A program made the position numbers and the translations under genes. Shown here one piece after another: positions 45,729-54,193 of a DNA stretch of 64,000 nt; position 1 is the stretch's first letter; every line of letters starts with the position of its first letter. Below the pieces are notes generated by a model, which made no database searches, had not been told where the DNA came from, and saw only the letters and a list, made by a program, of their open reading frames with translations. The DNA comes from JAPPLB01 sp965204095 (GTDB taxonomy: Bacteria; Acidobacteriota; Terriglobia; Bryobacterales; UBA6623), in the NCBI GenBank assembly GCA_965204095.1, contig OZ241991.1, positions 3,720,001 to 3,784,000 on the forward strand, read 5' to 3'.

Positions 45729-47042
45729 TTAGTTCATCCGGAAGTTCATCTCGACAGTGGCGGCGACGCGCACCGGCTCGCCACCCTTAATCCCTGGCTC
45801 GAACTCCCACTGCTCGATCGCTTTGACCGCTTCTTCGTCGAGCCCACTGCCGAGTCCGCGAACGACTCGGATATTGTGAACCCTGCCATCGGGCCAGACT
45901 TCAATTTTCAGGACAGCGGTTCCCTGCACTTTAGACTCGCGTGCCTCCTCGCTGTAGACCGGTTCGACCTTGTTCAGGAGCCGGGGTGCGGAAACTTCGT
46001 TCCCGACACGTTCGAGGTTCCCGTGGAGAATCCAACCGCGGAGCAGATTGAACAAGTGCCGTGCGGAGACTCCGTCCTCGTCGAGTTCGAGATTTTCAAG
46101 TCCTTGTGGAGCTTTGTGCAATGGAAGGTAGGAAACCGTCAAGACTCCCGCGGCGGCCAACAAAACAGCCGTCGCAGCCAGCGAAACGACCATGTGAGAC
46201 TTCGTCATCGATACCTCCTCCAGGAGCGCCCGGATTCTTGTTCTGAGATGCCACCTTCGCAGGAAGGCGGGAACTGCCGGGAACGCGGGCGTGCCGCGAG
46301 CTTTGGTGACCTCCACCAAAGCTCGCAGGTACGCTTCGCGGTCACCGGTGCGATTCACGACTTCACGGTCCACTACCTGTTCGCGAGCAAGCTGAATCCG
46401 GTTGACCAGCCAACGAACAGCCGGATGAAACCACAACACGGACCGGATCATTTCTTCCGTCACGGTCCACAACCAGTCACGGCGCTCCACATGCAGCAAC
46501 TCATGGGTGAGTACGGCTGATTGCGTGTCGGGATGGGCCTTGGCAAACGATTCCGGCAGAAGTACGACCGGTCGAAACCAGCCGAACGTGACGGGTCCAT
46601 CCACCTGTGAAGTGACAAGAAGTTGAGCAGCCGTGTTCCCTGTAGTGAGCACCGGAACATGTTCATCCCGAGCGTCGATTCGTCGTGCCGACTTTTTTAG
46701 ACGCCGCAGCCGGATGATCCCGGCGCCCAGCCACAGCAGGTGAAAGACGGCTCCGCCTACGAGCACGAAGGTGGCCACGGCGCCCCACGAATGGTCCAGC
46801 CCATTGCCCACAGCAGCTACCGGCGCCCCCAGCGTGAAGTCCGAGGCCGGGGTCGAAGCCGATTCGCGCCAAGGCTGCACCAGAGGCAGCAGAAGGCAAC
46901 AGGCCAGAAGTGTTTGCCGGTAGGCGAGCCGGACCCGCGGCTCGCACAGCCGAAATACTGCCGCAAGCAGGCTGCCGGCCGTAATCAGCAACATGACCTG
47001 CAATGAGTAGTCAAACAGGTTGCCGAGCCACCACGACGTCAT
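45729..47042 (-). CDS. BlaR1/MecR1-type M56 peptidase with TonB C-terminal domain
   Basis: A 437-residue membrane protein. The first half has four helices and the M56 zinc site H180ELLH184 (SAVLTHELLHVERRDW). After another helix (VVSLAATAVLLAAAGVLTV) it ends in a TonB-like C-terminal domain (LLNKVEPVYSEEARESKVQGT, GRVHNIRVVRGLGSGLDEEA). Such proteins sense a signal and cleave the partner BlaI-type repressor. The BlaI gene is directly upstream with an ATGA overlap. The TAA stop is part of the TTAG flank of MITE copy H. Confidence 0.88.
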   Translation of the reverse strand: MTSWWLGNLFDYSLQVMLLITAGSLLAAVFRLCEPRVRLAYRQTLLACCLLLPLVQPWRESASTPASDFTLGAPVAAVGNGLDHSWGAVATFVLVGGAVFHLLWLGAGIIRLRRLKKSARRIDARDEHVPVLTTGNTAAQLLVTSQVDGPVTFGWFRPVVLLPESFAKAHPDTQSAVLTHELLHVERRDWLWTVTEEMIRSVLWFHPAVRWLVNRIQLAREQVVDREVVNRTGDREAYLRALVEVTKARGTPAFPAVPAFLRRWHLRTRIRALLEEVSMTKSHMVVSLAATAVLLAAAGVLTVSYLPLHKAPQGLENLELDEDGVSARHLFNLLRGWILHGNLERVGNEVSAPRLLNKVEPVYSEEARESKVQGTAVLKIEVWPDGRVHNIRVVRGLGSGLDEEAVKAIEQWEFEPGIKGGEPVRVAATVEMNFRMN

Positions 47043-47416
47043 TTCAGCTTCTCCTCGATGAGTTGCTCGATCTCTTGCAGGTCCGCTTCGGTCAAGTGCC
47101 GATCCTCGACTAGTTGCAGCAGCAGGGGACGCGCCGATCCATCGAAGACCCGGCCGACGAAGTCCCGCACCATTGCGCCGACAACCTGCTTCTTCGGCTT
47201 GGTCGGCTCGTAGCGATACGCGCCGTCTACTTTCTCTCTTTGCAGGTGCTTCTTGTCGACCAGGATGTTCATCATCGTCATCACCGTGGTGTAGGCGACC
47301 TTGCGCTTTGTGCGAAGAAGCTCGTAGACATCGCGGACGGTGCTCGCTCCCCGCTCCCAGACGACCTTCATGATTTCGAGTTCCTGCGGGGTAAGGACGT
47401 TAGTTTTCGGCTTCAT
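47039..47416 (-). CDS. BlaI/MecI-type transcriptional repressor
   Basis: A 125-residue winged-helix repressor: LTPQELEIMKVVWERGASTVRDVYELL, YTTVMTMMNILVDKKHL, and the C-terminal dimer helix (FDGSARPLLLQLVEDRHLTEADLQEIEQLI). It should dimerise on an inverted repeat at its own promoter and be removed when the linked M56 peptidase is triggered. A matching operator lies just upstream at 47420-47435. Confidence 0.92.
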   Translation of the reverse strand: MKPKTNVLTPQELEIMKVVWERGASTVRDVYELLRTKRKVAYTTVMTMMNILVDKKHLQREKVDGAYRYEPTKPKKQVVGAMVRDFVGRVFDGSARPLLLQLVEDRHLTEADLQEIEQLIEEKLK

Positions 47417-47419
47417 TAG

Positions 47420-47435
47420 TACTAATTTTTTAGTA
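47420..47435. promoter_or_regulatory. likely BlaI operator (TACTAA-tttt-TTAGTA)
   Basis: A perfect 6-bp inverted repeat with a 4-base spacer, four bases from the repressor start. It resembles the dyads bound by BlaI/MecI proteins (TACA...TGTA type). The TATACT box of the repressor (minus strand) and a TATAAT box on the plus strand (47434-47439) overlap it, so binding would block both. Assignment is by position and symmetry. Confidence 0.7.
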
Positions 47436-47520
47436 TAATTTGCCTGCCCAAGTCAAGTCCGCGCCGTCTGCGCCGTGTGTGGAAGATTACAATCCAGGAA
47501 GGCGTTGAAGCCCGGATTCC

Positions 47521-47952
47521 ATGGACGACTTGATCATCAATGACCGGTTGACGATCCCGGCAGCCGAGGTGCGAATCTCTTTCGCGCGCTCCGGCGGCCC
47601 CGGAGGCCAGAATGTCAATAAGGTCGAGACCAAGGTGGAGCTGCGGTGGAAACCCGGGCAAAGCGCGGTCTTGGCCGGCGATGAGAGGTCCCGCCTGATC
47701 GAACGTCTCTCACCGCAGCTCACCGAAGACGGGGATTTGATTGTTACCTCGAGCCGCACGCGAGACCAGTCCAGGAACCGCGAGGACGCGCGAACGAAAC
47801 TAGCCGCCTTGATTCGTCAAGCCATCGAGCCGGCGAAAGTCAGAAGGAAGACTCGGCCCTCCCGCGAGTCGGTGCAACGGCGGCTCGACGAGAAGCGCCT
47901 GCACTCGCGGCTCAAAGCGGACCGCCGTGCGCCCTCCGACGGAGAAGGCTGA
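47521..47952 (+). CDS. arfB: alternative ribosome-rescue factor, peptidyl-tRNA hydrolase
   Basis: A 143-residue protein with the catalytic GGQ motif in FARSGGPGGQNVNKVETKVEL and a basic C-terminal tail (RRLDEKRLHSRLKADRR) that enters the mRNA channel of stalled ribosomes. Length fits ArfB/YaeJ. It is divergent from the BlaI gene and may share its operator region, though the start is 85 bases away. Confidence 0.9.
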   Translation: MDDLIINDRLTIPAAEVRISFARSGGPGGQNVNKVETKVELRWKPGQSAVLAGDERSRLIERLSPQLTEDGDLIVTSSRTRDQSRNREDARTKLAALIRQAIEPAKVRRKTRPSRESVQRRLDEKRLHSRLKADRRAPSDGEG

Positions 47953-47977
47953 TGGTCGCGCCGGGAACCGTCGCAGA

Positions 47978-48466
47978 TCAGGGCTCGTTGAGCAGCTCAT
48001 CGACGGTCCAGTAATCGGTACGCCCTTCGTTGTCGGTGCGGACCTGATGGACCATGGCGGCGGAAATGGGTTCTTCGGGAGCTCCGAAGCGGGAACGGAC
48101 GAAGCTGAGCAGAGTGGCCGCGTCCTCGTCCGAGAGGACTTGCCCGAAACCGGGCATTTCCCGATTGTAGGTCTTGCCTTGGATTTCCATTTTTCCCCGC
48201 ACGCCGTGGAGCGCGATCTTGATCAGCCGCTCGGCGGGGCCGACCACCCAGGGGGAGTTGTCGAGCGGCGGCGCCTCGCCGACGCCCTGTCCGTCGTACT
48301 GATGGCAGGCGGCGCAGTAGCTCTGGAACAGCTCGCCGCCGGGCGGGACGGGCGGAGCGGGCATTCTAGGCACATATCCGGGCGGCATGAAGAGGGAACA
48401 GGAACTGAGCAGCGCGGCCGTCCAGGAGATGACGACGAACCATTGATTCCAGGTGTGGCGTGACAA
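47978..48466 (-). CDS. cytochrome c lipoprotein
   Basis: A 162-residue lipoprotein (lipobox LLSSCSL) with one heme motif, CAACH, in SYCAACHQYDGQGVGEAPP and a likely axial Met in REMPGFGQVL. The TTG start is uncertain. The C-terminal tail after residue 125 is unusual. The partner enzyme is not obvious; the neighbour downstream is arfB on the other strand. Confidence 0.75.
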   Translation of the reverse strand: MSRHTWNQWFVVISWTAALLSSCSLFMPPGYVPRMPAPPVPPGGELFQSYCAACHQYDGQGVGEAPPLDNSPWVVGPAERLIKIALHGVRGKMEIQGKTYNREMPGFGQVLSDEDAATLLSFVRSRFGAPEEPISAAMVHQVRTDNEGRTDYWTVDELLNEP

Positions 48467-48499
48467 GATCGCGTTTATTCGGCTGTCTGAGGTTTTTTA

Positions 48500-48576
48500 A
48501 CGAATCACGAGTCACGAAACACGAATCACGGCCTTCTTATCGCGTGCTTCGACCGTCGGGTGGTGAGAATTGCAGG
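48500..48576. repeat. MITE right-half relic (copy I)
   Basis: Only the right half is present: the heptamer array (CGAATC, ACGAGTC, ACGAAAC, ACGAATC) followed by GTGGTGAGAATTGCAGG and CTAG. The left end repeat is missing, so the copy cannot move on its own. Confidence 0.8.
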
Positions 48577-48747
48577 CTAGGCACGGAGTTTCCCGTCAGT
48601 CGATGTTCCTGTGGCCCCGTCTCTCCCTCCCCGGCCTCGAGCTTCCTGTGCGGGTGGCCGGCGCGGAAGGTATGCCCCTGGGCGTCGACGCGGGAGACAC
48701 CGTTTACCGCCACCCGCTGATTCGTGCTATTGGAAACGCGGGCTCTG
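48577..48747. other. spacer after copy I
   Basis: A short open frame on the plus strand (VWPRLSLPGLELPVRV ... IRAIGNAG, starting at a TTG inside copy I) matches no family I recognise. It has no clear ribosome site and I do not call it a gene. The stretch is the 3' flank of nuoB. Confidence 0.35.
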
Positions 48748-49314
48748 TCAGGCCGCCGGGTTCTGCGTCTGAGCGATCATGACGCGGCGCTTGAAGTCTT
48801 CGAACATCGACTCGTCGAGCCGGACTTGCGTCGGCCGCGTGGTGAGCGTCGTCATGCGGTCGATTTTGTCCTGCAGCTTCAGGAGCGCGTAGAAGAGGTT
48901 CTCCGGACGCGGCGGACAGCCGAGGACATACACGTCGACCGGCACGATCTTGTCGACGCCCTGCAGCACGCCGTAGGTGTTGAACGGCCCGCCGACAGAC
49001 GAGCAGGCGCCCATCGAAATGCACCACTTCGGCTCGGGCATCTGGTCCCAGATGCGCTTGAGGACCGGCGACATCTTCAGCGTCACTGTCCCGGCGACGA
49101 TCATCAGGTCCGATTGGCGCGGGCTGGGCCGGAACACTTCGGCTCCGAAACGGGCGATGTCGAACCGCGAGGTCGACGAGGCGATCATCTCGATCGCACA
49201 GCAGGCCAACCCGAACGTCAGTGGCCAGATGGCCGATTTGCGCGCCCAGTTGAATACGTAGTCAACCGACGTCGTCATGAAGTTGCGTTCGAATTGGTTT
49301 TGCAGATACGGCAT
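48748..49314 (-). CDS. nuoB: NADH-quinone oxidoreductase subunit B
   Basis: A 188-residue subunit that holds cluster N2 of complex I. Ligands are the CC pair in FGLACCAIEM, a Cys in SMGACSSVGG and a Cys in VLGCPPRPE. The gene lies alone: no nuoA, nuoC or nuoD is next to it, unlike the usual nuo operon. It may be a second copy of a complex I component or part of a split cluster. The final 20 residues are a variable tail. Confidence 0.9.
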   Translation of the reverse strand: MPYLQNQFERNFMTTSVDYVFNWARKSAIWPLTFGLACCAIEMIASSTSRFDIARFGAEVFRPSPRQSDLMIVAGTVTLKMSPVLKRIWDQMPEPKWCISMGACSSVGGPFNTYGVLQGVDKIVPVDVYVLGCPPRPENLFYALLKLQDKIDRMTTLTTRPTQVRLDESMFEDFKRRVMIAQTQNPAA

Positions 49315-49555
49315 TCCTGATCCCCGAAGAGAACATTATAACCGGGCGGGGCGCCGTGGGAAGCGATGATTTCGAGCTGCCTCGATCAGGCCGCCGCTCT
49401 CCTCACGGCCGGATCGCTGACCGGAGGTTCGCCTTGGCCCTCTCCTCATCGCGTCGATCATTCATCCGGGACGGCGATTCTCGCCTCCGGCTCGGCGCTG
49501 GAGGGTGCGGCGATAATGGTTGTTTCGGTTCGCTTCATCACCTGCTGCCCGTTAG
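49315..49555. other. promoter-side spacer of nuoB
   Basis: About 240 bases with no recognised gene. No nuoA remnant could be found on either strand. It borders MITE copy J. Confidence 0.5.
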
Positions 49556-49670
49556 CCTGCATTTCTCACCACGTGGCGAGGCGAAGTGCATGAGAGGGCC
49601 GTCAGGACGAGGCGCGAGCCGCTTGGCGGTCGTATCGCGTGCTTCGACCGCATGTGGTGAGACATGCAGG
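49556..49670. mobile_element. MITE copy J, shortest full copy
   Basis: Ends CCTGCATTTCTCACCAC and GTGGTGAGACATGCAGG, flanked by TTAG and CTAG. At 115 bp it lacks both internal modules, so the ends plus two short arms are enough for an element. IS5 copy 2 has inserted exactly into its right-hand CTAG. Confidence 0.9.
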
Positions 49671-49716
49671 CTAGGGCCTGTTAACACTAACCTGCAAGAA
49701 TGTTTTATAATAGGGC

Positions 49717-50124
49717 ATGGAGATCACCGAGGAGCAATACCGCCGTATCGAGCCTGTCCTGCCGCGCCAGCGCGGTAACGTGAGCCTGTCGAATCTCACG
49801 GTTTTGAACGCCATCTTGTATGTCGCCGAGCAGGGCTGCAAGTGGCGTGGGCTGCCGCGACGCTTCGGAAACTGGCACACCATCTACACCCGCATGAACC
49901 GCTGGTCCAAGAACGGCGTGCTGGACGCGGTGTTCGAAAAGCTGCAGAGAGAGCAACTGGTGCGCATCCGAGTGGAGGCGGTTTCGATGGACTCGACCAT
50001 CGTGAAGGTGCATCCGGACGGCACGGGGGCGTTACAAAAAACGGTCCCCAGGCGATCGGCAAATCGCGCGGCGGATGGAGCACCAAGGTTCATCTGGTTG
50101 CCGCGAATGCTCGAACGGCGATAA
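49717..50124 (+). CDS. IS5-type transposase, N-terminal frame (OrfA)
   Basis: Nearly identical to the OrfA of copy 1 (MEITEEQYRRIEPVLPRQRG ... VSMDSTIVKVHPDG). At the frame change the run is GTTACAAAAAACGG, six A residues after a C, instead of the eight A residues of copy 1. This may weaken the -1 frameshift. Confidence 0.85.
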   Translation: MEITEEQYRRIEPVLPRQRGNVSLSNLTVLNAILYVAEQGCKWRGLPRRFGNWHTIYTRMNRWSKNGVLDAVFEKLQREQLVRIRVEAVSMDSTIVKVHPDGTGALQKTVPRRSANRAADGAPRFIWLPRMLERR

Positions 50125-50474
50125 CGTTCGCTCTCTCGCCGGGTCAAGCGCACGACGCGGTGCAGGGCCGCGATCTGCTGGCCGGACTGGGGCCGTTGCC
50201 CGAGCCACTCCCACTGCTGATGGACAGCGCCTATGAGGACGATCAAACCCGTCAATTGGCGCTGGATTTTGGATGGATTCCCGTCGTGCCGCCCCGTCGG
50301 ACGCGACTGCAGCCGTGGGAATACGACCGCTTGCTGTACCGCCGCCGCAACGAAGTCGAGCGGCTCTTCCGGCGGCTGAAGGGCTTCCGGCGCATCTTCT
50401 CGCGGTTCGATAAACTCGACGTGATGTTCCTCGCTTTCCTGCACTTCGCTCTGATCGTCGAGGCACTACGTTAG
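49842..50474 (+). CDS. IS5-type transposase, C-terminal frame (OrfB)
   Basis: The catalytic half with GGWSTKVHL, LLMDSAYEDD and RRRNEVERLFRRLKG, matching copy 1. As in copy 1, only the portion after the A run near 50036 belongs to the protein. Confidence 0.8.
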   Translation: MAWAAATLRKLAHHLHPHEPLVQERRAGRGVRKAAERATGAHPSGGGFDGLDHREGASGRHGGVTKNGPQAIGKSRGGWSTKVHLVAANARTAITFALSPGQAHDAVQGRDLLAGLGPLPEPLPLLMDSAYEDDQTRQLALDFGWIPVVPPRRTRLQPWEYDRLLYRRRNEVERLFRRLKGFRRIFSRFDKLDVMFLAFLHFALIVEALR

Positions 50475-50486
50475 TGTTAACAGGCC

Positions 50487-50615
50487 CTAGTCCCGCCCCC
50501 GCCCAAGTGCGGATCAATCAATGCTAAAAACCCATGTCGTGCCTTTCGTCCTGCCTCTTTCGTACCGTCGCACCGGCCTCTTTTCGATCTATCCGCGGCG
50601 AGGATCATGGGTTTT
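50487..50615. repeat. repeat R2, copy b
   Basis: Matches 32813-32940. The inner 89 bp (50527-50615) are bounded by a perfect inverted pair, AAAACCCATG and CATGGGTTTT, so R2 may itself be a small mobile element. A short MITE-like end (GAAATGCAGGTAG) follows at 50623-50635. In both copies R2 begins at the CTAG next to a MITE or MITE remnant. Confidence 0.8.
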
Positions 50616-50651
50616 CACATCAGAAATGCAGGTAGTTCGGAGGACCGCGGA

Positions 50652-51212
50652 ATGTCCGCTTCCAGGGATTTTCAAGTCGCCGACGCAACGCTTTCTTTCT
50701 TGGAAGGAGATATCACCAAGGTCCCCGCTGACGCCATCGTCAACGCCGCCAATGCGCGGCTGGTGTGCGGCGGGGGCGTCGACGGAGCGATCCACCGCGC
50801 CGGCGGACCCTCGATCATGAGGGAGCTTGACGCCATCCGCCACTCGATCGGGCGCTGCCAAACCGGCCAGGCCGTCGTGACGGGTGCCGGAGAGTTGCCG
50901 GCCCGCTATGTGGTCCACGCCGTGGGGCCCGTCTATCGCGATGGCGAGCAGGGTGAGCCTGATCTGCTGGCTTCCTGCTACCGCGTCTCGATGCAGCTCG
51001 CCGCGGAAAAAGGCGCGCGCTCGATCACGTTCCCTTCCATCTCGACAGGCGTCTACGGCTATCCGATGGTTGAAGCCGCCGGGATCGCTGTCGGAACCGT
51101 CGCTGCGGAGCTCCGTGCTCCTGGGTGCCTGATCGAGCGGGCGGCCTTTGTTCTCTTCGGCGCGGAGGCCTTCGAAGTCCACGTCCGCGCCGCCGAACGA
51201 CTGCTTGGCTGA
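50652..51212 (+). CDS. macrodomain protein (ADP-ribose/O-acetyl-ADP-ribose hydrolase type)
   Basis: A 186-residue macrodomain of the YmdB/MacroD type: FLEGDITKVPADAIVNAANARL, GGGVDGAIHRAGG, and ITFPSISTGVYGYP. These loops bind ADP-ribose, and the family removes ADP-ribose or acetyl groups from proteins or metabolites. The ATG at 50652 is used; an earlier in-frame start at 50607 lies in repeat R2. No ART toxin gene is adjacent. Confidence 0.92.
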   Translation: MSASRDFQVADATLSFLEGDITKVPADAIVNAANARLVCGGGVDGAIHRAGGPSIMRELDAIRHSIGRCQTGQAVVTGAGELPARYVVHAVGPVYRDGEQGEPDLLASCYRVSMQLAAEKGARSITFPSISTGVYGYPMVEAAGIAVGTVAAELRAPGCLIERAAFVLFGAEAFEVHVRAAERLLG

Positions 51213-51291
51213 CGGAAGACGTAGGCTGTCAGCCGAGCCCCCGTCTTCGATTTCGAGCGGCTTGGGAGCATTGGCGAACGGCCGCCGAGCG

Positions 51292-52458
51292 CTACGCGAT
51301 GATCACGGGCCGCGGAAGCTGCGCGTTGTGCTCCAGGAACGTCTTCTTGACCTCCAGTTCCTCCGCCGTCGGTTGCACCACCCCGTTGACGTCCGTCGCC
51401 CGCGAGGTGACCGTGTGCTCGCCCGGCGTCGCGCCGTTCCAGGCGAAGTTGAAGAACTTCCAGGAATACTTCTCGCGCGTCGTTTCCGGATCGAGCGTCG
51501 CCGGCTGCCACGGCCCGTCGTCGATCTTCACCTCGACCGAGCGGATCGGAGTGCCGTCGTGCAGCACGACGCCGAAGATGTTGTGGCCGTTTCCGCGGCG
51601 GGTGACCCGCGCGATGAACGACTTCAACTGCATCCGCGTAATCGCCGTCTCCTTCCACTTCATCTCGCCGTTGACCATCTCGCCTTTCAGGGTGCGGTAC
51701 CACCGCGCCTGGTACTTCCCGAGATACTGGTCTCGCTGGACGTGGATCTCGGCGAGGAACTTGACGTTGGGCGCGCCGTACCATCCCGGCACGAGCAGGC
51801 GGACCGGACGGCCCTGGTGAGGGGTCAGCGGTTCGCCGTTGAGGCTGTAGGCGAGCAGCGGCTCGTCCGACATCGCCTTGTCGCGCGGCAGGCTCCGGCC
51901 GTACTGCTGGTCGACCTTGTAGGTCCCTCTCCGGAACTGCACTTCTTCTTCGCCGTGATCGGCGCCAAGGAAGACGATCTCCCGCGCTTCGTCTTGCACT
52001 CCGGCAAGCTCGAGCACCGCCCGCAACGGAACGCCCATCCAGCGGCCGTTACTCGACAATCCGTTCAGCGGACCGCGGTTGCCCGAGCACTCGAACCCGA
52101 AGATCAACTCGCGGCTGGGCATCGACCGCAGGTCTTCGATCGAGAGCGCCAGCGGCTTGTCCACTAGGCCGGAGACCTGCAAACGGTACGTCGAGACGTC
52201 GATCTCGGGGTGGCCGTAGTGCTGCGTCGTGAAGAACTCGTCGGCCGGCGTCAGGAAGCTGTCGATGTGCCTCACGTCGATGATGCGGCGGTCGGGGCCG
52301 CGAATCAGCTTGATCTCGTCCGGCAGGTCGGTGAACTCCATGAGCGTTTCGCCCTGCGCCAGCGCCGGAACCGCCCACTGCGGTATGCCGAGCGCACCCA
52401 GCCCCGCCAACGCAAGGCTGTCTTTGAGAATGTCACGACGCGTGCTTCGTCTTGTCAT
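51292..52458 (-). CDS. sulfite oxidase-family molybdopterin enzyme, Tat-exported
   Basis: A 388-residue enzyme with a twin-arginine leader (MTRRSTRRDILKDSLALAGL). The molybdenum-binding Cys is C124 in FGFECSGNRGPLNG. The pterin-binding region (HGEEEVQFRR ... AYSLNGEPLTPHQGRPVRLLVPGWYG) and the C-terminal Mo-co dimerisation domain are complete. It may oxidise sulfite or another oxyanion in the periplasm. No cytochrome subunit lies next to it. Confidence 0.9.
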   Translation of the reverse strand: MTRRSTRRDILKDSLALAGLGALGIPQWAVPALAQGETLMEFTDLPDEIKLIRGPDRRIIDVRHIDSFLTPADEFFTTQHYGHPEIDVSTYRLQVSGLVDKPLALSIEDLRSMPSRELIFGFECSGNRGPLNGLSSNGRWMGVPLRAVLELAGVQDEAREIVFLGADHGEEEVQFRRGTYKVDQQYGRSLPRDKAMSDEPLLAYSLNGEPLTPHQGRPVRLLVPGWYGAPNVKFLAEIHVQRDQYLGKYQARWYRTLKGEMVNGEMKWKETAITRMQLKSFIARVTRRGNGHNIFGVVLHDGTPIRSVEVKIDDGPWQPATLDPETTREKYSWKFFNFAWNGATPGEHTVTSRATDVNGVVQPTAEELEVKKTFLEHNAQLPRPVIIA

Positions 52459-52851
52459 GGTAAATCTCCTTCCCCAAACATGCCGCCACCGGCGTCCGAG
52501 CCCGGCAACCGCCTGATACCCGAAAGCCTGAGCCTTGCCCCAGACTTGTCAAAACGGCGCTTGCCCGGCTCGACGCACCTGATGAACCACAAGGCGCCGG
52601 CACGTTTCCCCGGCCCCAAGTGGACGTAGTCAGGCTAGCATAGGACGATCCACATCGTCCAAATCTGGAGTTGCCTGCGCGCCCCAACGGCACAGATCCC
52701 CCGTGGGGGATGATCACAATTGGCGCTGGGAGGTGCGCAGATCGTATATTTATCAAAGGGAGCTTGGGAGCGCTTGTTCATCTAATTGCCTGAACTCCCG
52801 GAAGGCGGCGGCGTATACGGATCTGGTTTTCTGATTGGAGCATGTGCCTTG
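52459..52851. other. spacer with R3 copy a and promoter of the unknown operon
   Basis: It holds repeat R3a (52580-52698), a small hairpin ATCCCCC-GT-GGGGGAT (52696-52711) and an AT-rich patch (TATATTTATC) that could be part of the promoter of the operon starting at 52852. No gene is visible. Confidence 0.5.
52580..52698. repeat. repeat R3, copy a (119 bp)
   Basis: Aligns without gaps over 119 bases with 55778-55896, at roughly three quarters identity by eye. Conserved blocks include ATGAACCACAA, TTCCCCGG, AGTGGACGTA, TCGTCCAAA and CCCCAACGGC. The two copies are direct repeats that bracket the three-gene operon and the PD-(D/E)XK gene. Confidence 0.75.
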
Positions 52852-53493
52852 ATGCCTGAAGAATTGTGCTTACGGCTGGAGTCGGTGGGCGTCGTCGTGA
52901 CTGCCGAGTTCCACAATCCGTCGATTCTAAACCCCGATTTTCTGGTTTCGCGGGGAATCGTGCCGACAAATTGGAGAGTATCGGAGACGCTCACCACGCC
53001 GCCGGTTTCGGTTGTCAAGTATGACAACGGGGTCGAGTGGGCCGTGGATCAGTCCCGACTGAATGTCTCAGAAAAGGCGGGGCCGTCGTTCGATGGCCCC
53101 TTCCATGTCCATACACTCGTAGAAAAGTACCTGACCAAGCTGCCGCACGTTCCTTACCGCGATCTGGGCCTCAATTGCCGGGTTGCGATGAAGGAGTTAG
53201 ATCCTCGAAGTTGGCTCTTCAAACGGTTCGCGCCGCCTTGGCTTCAGGACGAGCACATTGTTCGCGGACTGAGCCCAAAGCTCGTGTTGGATGCGCGCGA
53301 CGCAGTATGTCATTTCAGCTTGGTCGATGCACTACAGGAAGGTGATCGTTATGTGGTTGCGGACTGCAACGTCCATCATCAGGGTCTTCACGATGTGGAA
53401 AGCTTGTGCGCCGCCATCTCACGTTGGCCAGACCGCCAAGCGTGGATCATCGAAGCGCTCGACAGACTCATGGTTAGGGAAGTAACCGCATGA
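52852..53493 (+). CDS. unknown protein 1 of the three-gene operon
   Basis: A 213-residue soluble protein with no recognised domain. Visible features are an N-terminal beta-rich part (RLESVGVVVTAEFHNPSILN; TPPVSVVKYDNGVEWAVDQ) and a C-terminal segment with HHQGLHDVESLCAAISRWPD. The length and the 'NPSIL ... Y.NG' pattern recall sporadically distributed families of unknown role found with defence genes, but I cannot name one. An upstream TTG at 52786 is possible; the ATG gives the conserved-looking start. The stop overlaps the next ATG (ATGA). Confidence 0.7.
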   Translation: MPEELCLRLESVGVVVTAEFHNPSILNPDFLVSRGIVPTNWRVSETLTTPPVSVVKYDNGVEWAVDQSRLNVSEKAGPSFDGPFHVHTLVEKYLTKLPHVPYRDLGLNCRVAMKELDPRSWLFKRFAPPWLQDEHIVRGLSPKLVLDARDAVCHFSLVDALQEGDRYVVADCNVHHQGLHDVESLCAAISRWPDRQAWIIEALDRLMVREVTA

Positions 53494-54182
53494 TGGAAAG
53501 TAGGCAGGGAACGGCAGGCCCGTCCTACGGAGAGGCACGCCGGGCGGCAGTCTTGGAGGCCATGGCTATCGCGCCAGGCTCGAGATACAACAGGGACCAG
53601 GCCGGGACAGCGGCCAGCATCGCTGGTCTTGCCAGACAAAGCCGTGCTGCAACCCGTGGAGGCAGCGAACCCAGGTTGCAGTGGTACGCGGCGGAATGGC
53701 AGTCGCTGGTGTCGTCGGCGTGCGGTGACACTCTCGGCATCCTGACGGGCAATAGGGCGGTAGGTCGTGAAGTCTTCGCCGCTCGGATCGTCGCGGCGTC
53801 GAAACCTGCGGAGATCGTCGCGGTCTTGCGTCTGGCGCAACTGCACAGGCTCGCGGATCGGGTTGAGTATCTCCATAGGCTGGTCAAGGACGATCCGGAT
53901 GAACCGGCGATCGAGTTCGCATCGTTAAAGGAGTTAGCTCTCTTCCTGGTGAGTGAACGTCGTTTTGGCGAGCCAGAGATCGGCGTCAGTCCCGACGGGT
54001 TTCTGCAGGCAGAGTGGCCTGTGAAGAACGGTGGCGTTCTAGTGATGAATTTTCTTCCGGACGGCCTCGTTCAATTTGCTGCTGTAGCTGAATCCGTTAT
54101 CGGCGACGACCGGCGCCGACGTGTAAACGGTACGTTGCCGAAAGACGAAGCTTTGTCAACGGTCAGGCCATTCACTTGGTGA
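53490..54182 (+). CDS. unknown protein 2 of the three-gene operon
   Basis: A 230-residue soluble protein. The N-terminal half is Ala/Arg rich and helical. The C-terminal half has a compact patterned stretch (FGEPEIGVSPDGFLQAEWPV, VMNFLPDGLVQFAAVA) typical of a small beta sheet. No catalytic motif is seen. It is translationally coupled to protein 1 (ATGA) and followed 12 bases later by protein 3, so the three are made together. Confidence 0.7.
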   Translation: MMESRQGTAGPSYGEARRAAVLEAMAIAPGSRYNRDQAGTAASIAGLARQSRAATRGGSEPRLQWYAAEWQSLVSSACGDTLGILTGNRAVGREVFAARIVAASKPAEIVAVLRLAQLHRLADRVEYLHRLVKDDPDEPAIEFASLKELALFLVSERRFGEPEIGVSPDGFLQAEWPVKNGGVLVMNFLPDGLVQFAAVAESVIGDDRRRRVNGTLPKDEALSTVRPFTW

Positions 54183-54193
54183 GGGACGACTGA

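Larger units (their letters stand above)
49675..50486 (+). mobile_element. IS5-type element (IS427-like group), copy 2
   Basis: 812 bp, the same length and ends as copy 1, bounded by CTAG at 49671-49674 and 50487-50490. The sequence at 32813 shows the join before insertion (GCAGGCTAGTCCCGCC), which proves the 4-bp duplication. It is inverted relative to copy 1, so recombination between them could flip the 33 kb in between. Confidence 0.93.
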
